Made by a program: the position numbers and the translations under genes. From Henricia sp. BOLD:AAB3569 (taxonomy: Eukaryota; Echinodermata; Asteroidea; Spinulosida; Echinasteridae), in the NCBI GenBank assembly GCA_037783545.1, contig JBBELK010000370.1:2232001-2296000 (forward strand): a stretch of 64,000 bases of DNA, given 5' to 3'. Shown in pieces: positions 55,331 through 64,000 of the stretch (within the stretch, counting starts at the first letter, position 1; every line of letters starts with the position of its first letter). The notes under the pieces are model-generated. The model saw only the letters and a list, made by a program, of their open reading frames with translations, was not told where the DNA came from and searched no databases.

Positions 55331-55913
55331 TGAACACAACCACGCAAAAGGGTCAATAGACCGTTTGCATATAGCTGCCATCGTTAGTAAGATAGTTTTT
55401 GCCCTGAATTTCTGAACAATAAAAGGACAAACTGTGTTTTTAAGTACCCATCAAATTTCTCAGTTTGGATAAATATGACCGCGGTTAAAATAAATGCCAC
55501 ATTTAAAAGCCCCAACCTGTCATCGTTATATAGCTTTCCGATCATTCAACCACAAACCGGGGGAAGATGACTCTGCGTCTCCAGGTGACCTATTCCGCTT
55601 CGGATAATGATCCTCGCATCGTGTTTGTCTTAACGATTCGAGCGGCTGTGGCCAGGCGGAGCCGCGGCAAACTGTCGATTCTGGTTTTCAAGCGATGCCC
55701 CCTGTACGTGTCATACAAAGAGACATCGCCTTGTTTTTCTTTTCTGGTCGAAACGGTTATTTCGATTTCGGCAATTAACCATGTTCGTCGCCTTCAGCGG
55801 TCGGTGTGACCGTGTGATGTGCTGTCGGCTCCCGCTAACTTTGCCGTTTTCTCCTGGTCGATGTTTTCTTTGAGACAGAAGTCTGTTAGCTTGTGAAATC
55901 TACATGTGTGGTC
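55331..55913. other. non-repeat stretch; 80-codon frame not called
   Basis: The plus frame 55567-55809 is open through fairly GC-rich sequence but has no recognised domain. No repeat match. Confidence 0.3.
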
Positions 55914-55917
55914 TTAA

Positions 55918-56185
55918 AGCCCCATCATTTGCAGTTGCCCACAATTTTACTTCACGAGTTGACAATAACAACCCGACTAAAAGTTTTGATGGCAAAGGTA
56001 ACAACCACGTTTTCCCGTGAAAAATGCTACCTGTGTGGGAGAAATGGCCAACTGAATGTGCTCTTTAAAAATTCGTTCAACACAAAAACCATGCATTAAT
56101 TTTAAAGGTTTTTTCTGAAGTATTACTGCATCTATGTGGCTGAAATTTTTACAAGGAAATGTATCAACATTATTTTGTTCTTGTC
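55918..56185 (+). mobile_element. A10: A element, right end truncated
   Basis: AGCCCCATCATTTGCAG follows TTAA (55914-55917). AGTTTTGATGGCAAAGGTAA and GTATCAACATTATTTTGTTC place it. Confidence 0.75.
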
Positions 56186-56204
56186 CAGCGCTCATACGAG
56201 GTGA

Positions 56205-57057
56205 CGAGAAGTGTTGATAGCAGTGGTAACAAGTACCACATGAATTTATTTCTTTTCAAGATGGTAGGCCTACTTTCAGTATTAAGATTTAACAGCTGAA
56301 TGTTGTCGTGCACACAGGCACTTTTTTATACAATTCACATAACTCAAAACCATGTTTGCATGGACATACACTACCCATCAAAACGTTGGAAACACCTTGG
56401 AAGTTTTAGGTTTTTGAGAAGGAAGTATTATTTTGTTTAATCATAATAAACCATGCAAGCTGTTAAAGCAAACAGAGGTGTAAAGGGTATCTGGAGAGAA
56501 AGCAGTCTGGAGTGCTGTCCATCATGGAATGGCCTGCCCAGTCGCCTGATCTTAATCCCATTAAGCTGCTCCTTACAGAGGAGTTGGATCATAAGGTCAG
56601 AAAGAAATGCCCAACCTGCCAAGAAAACCTCTGGAGAGTCTTAAAAGAGGCGTATTTCTACTGAATATTTGGAGAAACTGACAATCAGGATGCAGAGATT
56701 GTGTGTAGCTGTCATAGCTGCTAAGGGGGGATTCTTTGATGAACATCAAGTTTAGCCGGTTCTTTTTGCATGCTCTCCAATTTGTTAATAAAGCCCACTG
56801 CTGAGGCCGAAGATGGCACTAAAATTAATATGCTTTTTGTTAGAATACACCAACATTTGGTTTCACAAAATTAACATTCACAAAATTATACGTTTTCTTC
56901 TCAAAAACCTGAAACTTTCAAGGTGTTTCCGAAGTTTTGATGGGTAGTGTACATGTATGTATAGCTGAAATGTCTGCAGGCTAGCTTACCAACATTTTTC
57001 TTTCGATATGTTATGTAGCTACAAAAGTTTCAACTTGCCAAATGATACATTTGTCCT
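56205..57057 (+). mobile_element. A11: A element split by a Tc1 remnant
   Basis: GTGTTGATAGCAGTGGTAAC to AAATGATACATTTGTCCT, then TTAA (57058-57061). The Tc1 copy sits between TTTGCATGGACA and CATGTATGTATAGC. Confidence 0.8.
56367..56951 (+). pseudogene. internally deleted Tc1/mariner element
   Basis: The 585-bp element has about 54-bp inverted repeats starting TACACTACCCATCAAAACGT, with TA at both ends. The interior keeps only the C-terminal part of a Tc1 transposase: MEWPAQSPDLNPIKLLL from 56524, then a decayed tail. In Tc1 transposases the motif is SPDLNPIE and its Glu is the third catalytic residue; here it is Lys. The DNA-binding half and the first two Asp positions are missing, so the copy is inactive. 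Confidence 0.85.
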
Positions 57058-57061
57058 TTAA

Positions 57062-58198
57062 AACAAGTTTCCATATGACTCTCGAGTGGGCCTTTATCGC
57101 TTTTATGTCCTCGTGTAACATTTGCCAAGCTAACCTGGTTTGGCATGTCTTATACGGGACCGAATTATCGCCGTCAGCTGGAACAGCCGAAAACGGTCGT
57201 TTTAAATGCCGGGAAATGTCACCAGAGTACGGTTCACCTGGAATTTAATGCGCGGTAAAACATATAATTTGGACTCGCACACGTGGACAGTTTAGAAGCC
57301 AGAGGGATACTTTTGAAATGACGTCAAAATGCCTTGTGAATGATAAATTGACAACTATATAGCTTGTTTTTATTTGTCATGTGTCGTTAATTTACTTGAA
57401 TTTTGAAATTATTTTCCAATTCAGTTTTTTCCTCCAATCAAATCAAAAGGTTTGTACAGTGAAGAATTGTACCGGCGTCGACCGCACGGTCAGTAAAACG
57501 ACTCTCTCCAGCCAAACTATTGGTGGCGCTATAGGTCAAATGCCCCAATTGCATTTTATGAACCTTTGAAGTTACGAGTGTCACAAAATCCATCCATGAA
57601 AAGGAGCACCCGGCTACCGTTTGCTGCTAAATGACGTCATATTGCAACTGGCAGGTAATCCGATGCATCCTTTTGCATCGGCCGATCAAACTATCGGCAT
57701 GTCCCTAACAAAGAGGGCTTGAAATTGGAGCCTTAAATGTATTTCAAACGAGGCAAAAGAGATGCGTGTGCGCCAGGCGATTCATTTCTGGATGGGCACG
57801 ACGCATTGCAAGTGCACTGACACCTATGGCGCGCGTAGCTTGTGACAAGTCGAGCAACTTTTCGCATTTGGTTGTAATCTTGGAAAATAGACCAATTTAC
57901 GGGTGAACGCATAGTAATTTATCAGATACCGTCCATTGACCTGTTCAAAGTTTTGTGTCCATAGATTACAGGAAAAGGCGCGATTTTGTTTTCTCTCTAC
58001 AAACATTCGTTAGACAGAAGGGGGTCTACGTTTATGCTCGATAACTCAAATGTTTCTTTTGTGAAATGTGCACAGCCTTTCGGTGTATGTGTGATTTAAT
58101 CCAATATTATATTACTTAAAATTAAGAAGAATTTATGTCATAAATATTTGCTGTATATTGATTTTTCTTCCTGATAATACTATGGTACTTTAACCAAA
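57062..58198. other. non-repeat stretch, possible regulatory DNA
   Basis: Mixed sequence with GGGCCTTTATCGCTTTTATG near 57088 and TGACGTCA-like half sites. No gene or repeat recognised. Confidence 0.3.
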
Positions 58199-58204
58199 CA
58201 TTGG

Positions 58205-58330
58205 ATGAGAGAAACAAAACATAATATGTTCTCATCGGGACTTGAGCCCGACACCTCATCATGACACTCCGGGTAGATGCTCCACAAGCTGAGTTACGAG
58301 AGCACAGTGGTATACTCCCTCGGATGTTTC
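58205..58330 (-). mobile_element. tRNA-like element, single copy (reverse)
   Basis: On the minus strand: GGGAGTATACCACTGTGCTC, TAACTCAGCTTGTGGAGCAT, GTCGGGCTCAAGTCCCGATG and a TTTCTCTCATCCAA tail. Same family as the arrays, but only one unit with a complete 3' half. Confidence 0.75.
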
Positions 58331-58397
58331 CTATAAGAACCCAACTTTTTGTTAAACTCCACTTGCATATTTTATAATTATGTATGCCTTTACACTA

Positions 58398-58820
58398 AGG
58401 GCGTGTTTGTTTCGGGCGGATCCACATTCAGATTTGCGCAGATCCAAGGTGAACTCGTTCAACTCGCGCAGATCCTGATCGAGATCTGTGATCTGTATAT
58501 GTGGAATCCTTCTCGAGAGATGATTCAGCGCTAGATCCAAAATGGCGGCGTAAACATCGCGACAATTTTTGTGAGTAAAACCGTGCCGTTTCAGTTTTCA
58601 GAGGCCACACACGAAATACCCGATACAAACAAATTTAGGCTGCTTGTTTATTTTACGATGAATGTCGTAAGTGAAATTTGGAATAGAAATTTGACAAATG
58701 TGGTAAATAAATTGCAATTCACGTGACTTGAGATCCTAGTTGAAAGCAGTTTCGTTTGTTTTTGCGCGGTAAAACAACTCGGGATCTGGATTCGGATCCG
58801 TCATGAAACAAACACGCCCT
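58398..58820. mobile_element. O: AGGGCGTGTTTGTTTC-ended element
   Basis: AGGGCGTGTTTGTTTCG pairs with GAAACAAACACGCCCT. Inner GGATCC/GGATCTG blocks also pair. It carries AAAATGGCGGCG at 58540. The ends resemble hAT-type elements, but I do not see a clean 8-bp target duplication. Confidence 0.75.
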
Positions 58821-59540
58821 AAACTTTACCTCAGTGTTCAAATCGTTCTCATTTTCCTGTAGAAGATTCCGATAAGTGTCCTTCTAAAAATGTGACAAGT
58901 TTCGTTTGGTGCTCAGTCTATTTCTAAAATAAATATGACATCAAATCGTGGTGACACAAATTTTCTTTTAGGTTGAATAGTTTGAACATGAATTTGTTTC
59001 ATTTAAAATTTGATTGAAATAACGTCACAGCACATTAATATAATACCTAAAACGTTCAACATATTGGAAATGCACCTTTCAAAAATACCGAAAACGCCAC
59101 ATACAGTTGTGGTATACCAAATTACCAATAGGCGAATGGTGCGTGGATCGAATGCACAGGAAGTGTCTATAATTTATGAAACCTCGCACAGGCTCAAATA
59201 ACGAGGGTTCTTCAAGTCGTCATTGTCGCACTGGCGCCAGTTTTTAGGATAATTTGAAATCCAGTCACTGACACGTGTAGTCGGTATTGTATGGGCCTCG
59301 TGCTTCGGTACATGTAAATGGGCTCTATCGCTGACGAGAATAATTGGGTTGCTAATTGTTGGAGGAGGTTTTGAAGTGCATCAATTGCATGACATTAATT
59401 GATTCTGGCATCGAACTGTGAGCTACTTGCTTAGCATTTCCGTCTACTTATTCGCAATCGTCAAAATTGCACCGGGATTCCTTGGGTTCTTTGTGTATAG
59501 GCTCAATACAATACATTTCATTATCTTTCTTCATTTGTTC
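58821..59540. promoter_or_regulatory. non-repeat stretch with TAATTG cluster
   Basis: Between 59339 and 59406, GAATAATTGGG, GCTAATTGTTGG, ATCAATTGCATG and ATTAATTGATT give at least four homeodomain-type cores in under 70 bp. No repeat match in the window. Enhancer function is an inference. Confidence 0.3.
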
Positions 59541-59544
59541 TTAA

Positions 59545-59780
59545 AGCCCCAATACATCATTTGCAGTGACCCAAACTTCATGAGGTGACAAGAAAAAAAA
59601 ACGTGAATTTATTTATGTCGAAGACGGTACATTTTGTAAGATATTAACAACTAAAGGTAATTTTTAAAAAAAGCGTGCCTCGCACACATTTTTTGCCATT
59701 CACTTAAAAAAAAAACTGAATAGGTTTTTAAAAATTTCTGAAGCATTGCTGCATCTATATGCAGCAATGGTTGGCTCGAG
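59545..59780 (+). mobile_element. A12: A element, right end missing
   Basis: AGCCCCAATACATCATTTGC follows TTAA (59541-59544). GCATTGCTGCATCTATATG ends the match. Confidence 0.75.
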
Positions 59781-59946
59781 GAGGCTACTCTAACATACCT
59801 CATGATGTTCTCCATTGAGTTTTATTTTTAAATAATATGTACATAATTTATATTATGTTTGAATTCGGTGCAGATATAACCAGTTTTTAAAAAAATGATC
59901 ATATACGGAATTAAGTCAGTCATTGTAAGAACTCTGGATGCAGCAA

Positions 59947-60211
59947 TAGGGCGACAATTCGGGAAGCCTTTCCCCGGGGACCACCGAAATTTTGGCAACA
60001 ATCACTAAAATTGACACCTTATTTTTTTTACCCAAAGCTTCCAAAAATGGTTCCAGACCTAAGAGAAATGGTTCTAGTCCTAATAAAAATGGTTTTTGAC
60101 CTTAAAAGAATGGTTTTTGACCTTATAAAAATATTAGTGCGACACCAAATTGTCACCCTATTGAGCGTGTCGCTCTAATATAGCTTTTTTACACACAAAT
60201 TGTCGCCCTAT
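59947..60211. repeat. ATAGGGCGACAATT foldback with minisatellite
   Basis: ATAGGGCGACAATT at the left pairs with AAATTGTCGCCCTAT at the right (and with AATTGTCACCCTAT at 60148). The interior has four 21-23-bp units such as AAATGGTTTTTGACCTTA. Confidence 0.7.
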
Positions 60212-60759
60212 CCTAGCAAACAGAGTTTTTGTATTAACTGTGACAATCGTATAGTTCTCAGATGTATCGGTAACAAAATATAATGTATTGCAAGTGATAA
60301 CAATGTCGGTGGTTCAATTAATTTTTCAAAGATGTACTTCTGAGACAGATATCTCACGGATAAGCAATATTTCATTCATGTCACTCTATACCGAATTTAA
60401 TCAGAATCAAAAATCTTCGCTTACTTTTCGCTCTGTCCTGCAGCCCCTTTGTAATCGGATTTCACTTTGCATAAGCAGCTTATTAAAAGCCCATCAATAA
60501 ATCACCAAAGTTATCTTGTTCTACATCGCGTTAGCAATTGCCAGATTTGTCCGGGATTGTAAAAGTCCCCAGATAAGCTTTTTAATAAGAAGCTTACTGA
60601 AAGGTGCATGCTTGCTTGTTCCCCTCGTAATTTGTAGGTCGATTACCTGAGTTATGCCATTCAAGTTTCTATGGTAACTCTTTCTTTTTTCATCGTGATG
60701 TCTTGGGCTTGTTTGTTCCAGTCTGTCGCCTGGAAAGTCGGGGATTTTCTGATCGTTTT
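60212..60759. promoter_or_regulatory. non-repeat stretch with Pbx/Hox-type site
   Basis: TGATTTATTG on the minus strand at 60495-60504 fits the Pbx-Hox consensus. Another TTAATTTTTC/TTATTAAAAG-rich context surrounds it. No repeat match and no gene. Confidence 0.25.
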
Positions 60760-61096
60760 TTATTTTTTTTATTTTTGTTTTACAGAAAATGGACTTCGTT
60801 TTAACCTTAACAATCATATAAAATGCCACCTAAAATACTATCCATGGGAAGAAAACAGGAAATTTGCAATCTCCAATTTGGTGTAATCACTGCACTGCTT
60901 TCTGTAACGGAAAAGCAATAGTTTACAAAACTTTGGTGGTTTTTCGACGATATCCTTAAAAATATACGGATTTGAGAGTGCGAAATTTCAGAATGGTACT
61001 GAGAAAATATGACATACGACATTGTATCAAAATCGCAACAAGTCACCCATGGGGAAATGGGGGAGGGAGTCAAAATATGATCTGGACACGCTTCTT
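60760..61096 (+). mobile_element. U3: U-family element
   Basis: CTATCCATGGGAAGAAAACA, AATATACGGATTTGAGAGTG and GCGAAATTTCAGAATGGTAC match U2. The ends are worn. Confidence 0.75.
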
Positions 61097-61527
61097 TAGT
61101 TTAAAGTTGCAAATAATTTGAAGTTTATAAGCTAATCTTGTGTAGCTGAAGCCATAAATGATGGCCTTTGTTGTCAAAAATGCCATAAAATTAACAAGAA
61201 GAATTATATTCATTCAATGTTAAAAAAAACACTTTATTATTTCAAAGTTCTGCTATTTTCGCCATGGAAAAAGCATATGTTTCCTTGAGTGACCCCGCCA
61301 CCTCTGCAGACATCAAGTGGAATTTAAAATCGACGGAGAAACTGTCAAGGTTTGAGGGCAAATTTCACGGTCTGTTGGAACACAAGCCAAGGTCAGGGTC
61401 TCCGGCGCTGCAGCCCGTACTGTGTGTAATATTTCCTGCCATTATAATAGAAGACGCACTCGATCGGTCACATCGTGGGACGTGTACGCCATTATTTGAT
61501 CGGGACTCCTCTTACTGTTAAATTTAA
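61097..61527. other. non-repeat stretch; 85-codon frame not called
   Basis: The plus frame 61264-61521 begins MEKAYVSLSDPATSADIKW. It has no recognised domain. CATCAAGTGG near 61310 fits an NK2-type site. No repeat match. Confidence 0.3.
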
Positions 61528-62040
61528 AGGGACCCTAACATGATGCTAAGCACCTTCATGAACAATCTTTGCTGCATAAGAGGGATTACTATAGTTTAAA
61601 AAGGCATTAGCCTACTAGTTCATTTGCTGTAAAAGTTTGTTTCAACCTAACGAAAGAGGGCGCTTTCTGCACTGTACAAAGTATTTTCCGGTGTTTTTTC
61701 CAGAAAGTTCTGGCAGCAAAATTACCAGACCTTTTTCGTTTCCATAATTTTACGATATAATTTTACGGAAAATACGTAGTTTTACAGAAATAATCCGTTT
61801 ATCTGATATGTTTCTGCTGTTAGAAATACGTATTATGTGTCCTTAGTCCGTAAAATGACGGCCCTGGAAGTCGTCCGTAAATAAACCAGGCAAATTCCGT
61901 AAACATTGTCCGTAAAAATACGGTATTTGTTTACAGTGTGGAGCATTTCACTTCAGGAACATACAGGGAAAACATGCGAATTTAAACATGACTGACTCTT
62001 TGATTGTCATGCAGGCTATCTGTGTTTTCTATGTTTTCTT
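61528..62040 (+). mobile_element. Q4: Q element split by W
   Basis: AGGGACCCTAACATGATGC follows TTAA (61524-61527). GAAAGAGGGCGCTTTCTG resembles the Q1 GAGGGCGATG block. After W, GAGCATTTCACTTCAGGAAC continues it. Confidence 0.65.
61670..61938. mobile_element. W: CACTGTA-ended element nested in Q4
   Basis: CACTGTACAAAGTATTTTCC faces AAATACGGTATTTGTTTACAGTG-type text (the last 10 bases are TTTACAGTG plus flank). Many TCCGTAAA/TTTACGG words inside. Superfamily left open, as for X. Confidence 0.7.
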
Positions 62041-62817
62041 GTGCCTCTCCAAATGAGCTTTGAGGTTTGGAAATCTTCAGGTGCAAGCGCCTTCAGTTTT
62101 TCGGAAAATTAGTTCCCTCCCCCCTGCCCACGGGGGTGAATGGGGTGGGGTGGGCCCACCCCATTCACCCCCATCCCCCATCCCCCATCTCCTCCCCCTC
62201 CCCACTTTGAAAAGTATGACAACGCCGCTGGCAAAACAGGTATTCTCGGAATACCTGGGTTAACAGTTTTCTTTTGGAGAAATGTAAACGGACACGGGGA
62301 ATTAAATTCTACATCGGGATTTCTCAGAGCCACGGCTTTGTACTATACTTGCTATGGACGTTGTCCCACATCTGTCCCAAATGATATAACGTGATACAGC
62401 CAAAGGTAACAAGGGTGCCCGTATGACGTCACTGAAGAAGTGGACGGCTATAATGTTTAATTAGTATTCAGACTCGAGTGCCATCCAATAAAATCACGTG
62501 ACTGCAGGATGACGTCAGAGGCAGGGATTTTCACACCTTTCCTCTTTGCGGAAGCCTCCGTTCGCTGAAATTGCCTGCAACGTATAAAGTGCAAAAACTG
62601 TGTCCAAATCGGTCCCAGAACAGTTCTGTCATTTCTTTGAAAACACAAATGACGAACGTACGTCACTGACCCTACACTTCTGAAAATCTACCTGCCGACA
62701 TTGTCCATTTTCGAAACCGGCCCACAGAGTCCCTAACCACTGACGCTAAAGTTGTTTTCAACATTGGTATCGAGGCTATTCTTGAAATTGGGGGTCCAAA
62801 AGTGTAACATTTTTTAA
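62041..62817. other. non-repeat stretch with G-rich palindrome
   Basis: At 62132-62172 GGGGGTGAATGGGG and CCCCATTCACCCCC flank GGGCCC. The G-tracts at 62132-62154 fit a quadruplex pattern. TCACACCT at 62531 is a T-box half site and TGACGTCA is near 62512. No gene. Confidence 0.5.
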
Positions 62818-63350
62818 AGGTCACATATGTCATTTGTTAAACCTTTTTACGGAGTCCCGGAATTAGGGCATAGCATACCTAAAGAAGAATGTTGGTACAC
62901 TATCCTGCACAAATGTCTGTATGCAACCAAGTGTTAAACTGGTGTGCTTACACCATTTTCGTAACAGTCTTTGACTAAATTCTTGATTTTGTGGAATTCC
63001 TCACGTGCATGCAGTACTTAAAACATAGCTTGTACACCTTGCAATGCTTCGAGTAGTCCTGTTTACCATTTTGGGTGATGATGGTAGTGGTGTACATGTA
63101 TTATACTTCTGACTTCAACTGTGTATAGCAGTGCTTCAGCAAGGTTTTTTGTGAGACAAATTCTAAAAAATTAATGTGTGCGCACACACATTTTCAAACC
63201 AATTTTTAGCTGTTAAATTTTTTTTACAGAAAGTCCCAGTCTTGAACAGAAATAAAATCATATGTATTTGTTACCATTGATATCAATACTTTCAGTAAGT
63301 ACAACTCGTGAATTATAAAAGTGGGTCATTGCAAATGATATAATGGGCCT
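62818..63350 (-). mobile_element. A13: A-family element
   Basis: AGGTCACATATGTCATTTG follows TTAA (62814-62817). TTGTTACCATTGATATCAAT and GCAAATGATATAATGGGCCT mark the right end, where TTAA has become TTAT. 533 bp, the longest A copy without a recognised nested element. Confidence 0.8.
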
Positions 63351-64000
63351 TATTCCGATTTCAAATAAATGTTTAGATGCAAGTTTAATGTTGTCAAAGT
63401 AGCACTCGTTTTTGCCAGATTAAGTGTATTAATATAAACTAGCATGTTTACAATGCCGGACGTAACTGGGACACCAAAAACATTTACCAAAATACCTGTA
63501 AACACAAAGTATATCAGACGTAACTGGGACACCAGATATTTTTGAACCCTTGTTTATAGAAATGATCCATCAATGCATATCAGACACGAGATCCCATTTG
63601 GTCGTGTTGCACTAATACTGAACTATAATTTCCTGTTTCATGTAACATTTTCATGGCATTAATGTTCAACACGAATTATTACTGCACATCGTCAGTGGAC
63701 CTATTTATAATCAGTCGTCGGTGACGAATAATGGCGCGAATTCTAGATCACGCGTTAAAGCTTTAATGGTTTTTGCGGTACTTTCCTGTTTAGCGTTCCG
63801 GTTTAGCGGGAAAACGTGCATTAGCTCAACTGCCTTATATAACCGGGTATATGAACCAAAGTGTCCGTTGATAAATTAATGTCCAAAGTACGGATTTTCG
63901 GATACGGCGTTGGCACCGAGCGAGGATGAGCTCCCTTTTTGCATTTTAATGATTTCTGGAAAGTTTTGGAGTAGTATTGGGGATAGTTAATTAAGGCCGT
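63351..64000. other. unassigned stretch with S-related repeats
   Basis: GACGTAACTGGGACACCA occurs twice near 63460 and 63518, close to the inner arms of S. The rest shows no gene or repeat. Confidence 0.45.

Noticed and set aside
58398..58820. 8-bp hAT target duplication around O
   Set aside because: The flanks TTACACTA and AAACTTTA do not match well enough.

Overview
This is eukaryotic, almost certainly metazoan nuclear DNA, most likely from a marine invertebrate. The animal-type pieces are CR1-like LINE 3' ends, a Tc1 transposase remnant, tRNA-derived SINEs with a GCAAGGCAC-type body, and very many miniature inverted-repeat elements. The phylum cannot be fixed from sequence alone; an echinoderm, hemichordate or cephalochordate would fit. 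I found no complete host protein gene, rRNA or functional tRNA. Open frames here run 60-190 codons and mostly cross repeats. The window reads as intergenic or intronic DNA. Family letters below are my own labels.

The best-supported content is a dense, nested mosaic of non-autonomous DNA transposons. One group is flanked by TTAA on one or both sides and usually begins AG or AGG: A (13 copies), C (4), D (about 8), F (2), P (3), Q (5) and U (5). A second group ends in TA or has long palindromic arms: B, E, H, I, J, L, M, N, O, S. Others are a TTA-flanked PIF/Harbinger-like element (Y), two CACTG-ended elements (X, W) and an internally deleted Tc1 copy. Nested cases fix exact boundaries: A in A, B in A, Tc1 in A, E in D, I in U, S and R in Q, K in J and in L, Y in CR1, and a SINE in D.

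Layout. 0-5.4 kb: P1, D1 with E, F1, D2, SINE pieces. 5.7-8.4 kb: a cluster of four large hairpins (FB1-4) with shared ends and loops but different, arm-matched stems. 8.9-15.4 kb: I1, C1, U5/C4, then two copies of K, which carries a GC box, an ATG exon and a splice donor. 16-20.2 kb: A1-A4, D3, I2. 20.2-22.5 kb: a possible TATA promoter and a 78-bp tandem array of tRNA 5' halves. 23.7-27.4 kb: U1 with I3, head-to-head CR1 3' ends with Y, D4, A5. 28-37 kb: tRNA-like elements, H2, B1, J3, a second tRNA-half array, a possible promoter and first exon near 34.4-34.9 kb, a TTAACC-rich palindrome cluster and a permuted tRNA-like element. 37-47.6 kb: J2, B2, C2, A6 with B3, U4, Q1, A7, C3, A8, A9, P3, Q2 with R, D6, X. 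48-57 kb: I5, D5, B4, U2, M/L3/N, Q3 with S, a microsatellite, I6/J4, A10, A11 with Tc1. 58-64 kb: a tRNA-like element, O, A12, U3, Q4 with W, A13.

Between the elements lie stretches with no repeat match inside the window, some rich in homeodomain-type, T-box, E2F or CRE motifs. They are candidates for conserved regulatory DNA, but only a cross-species comparison could show that.
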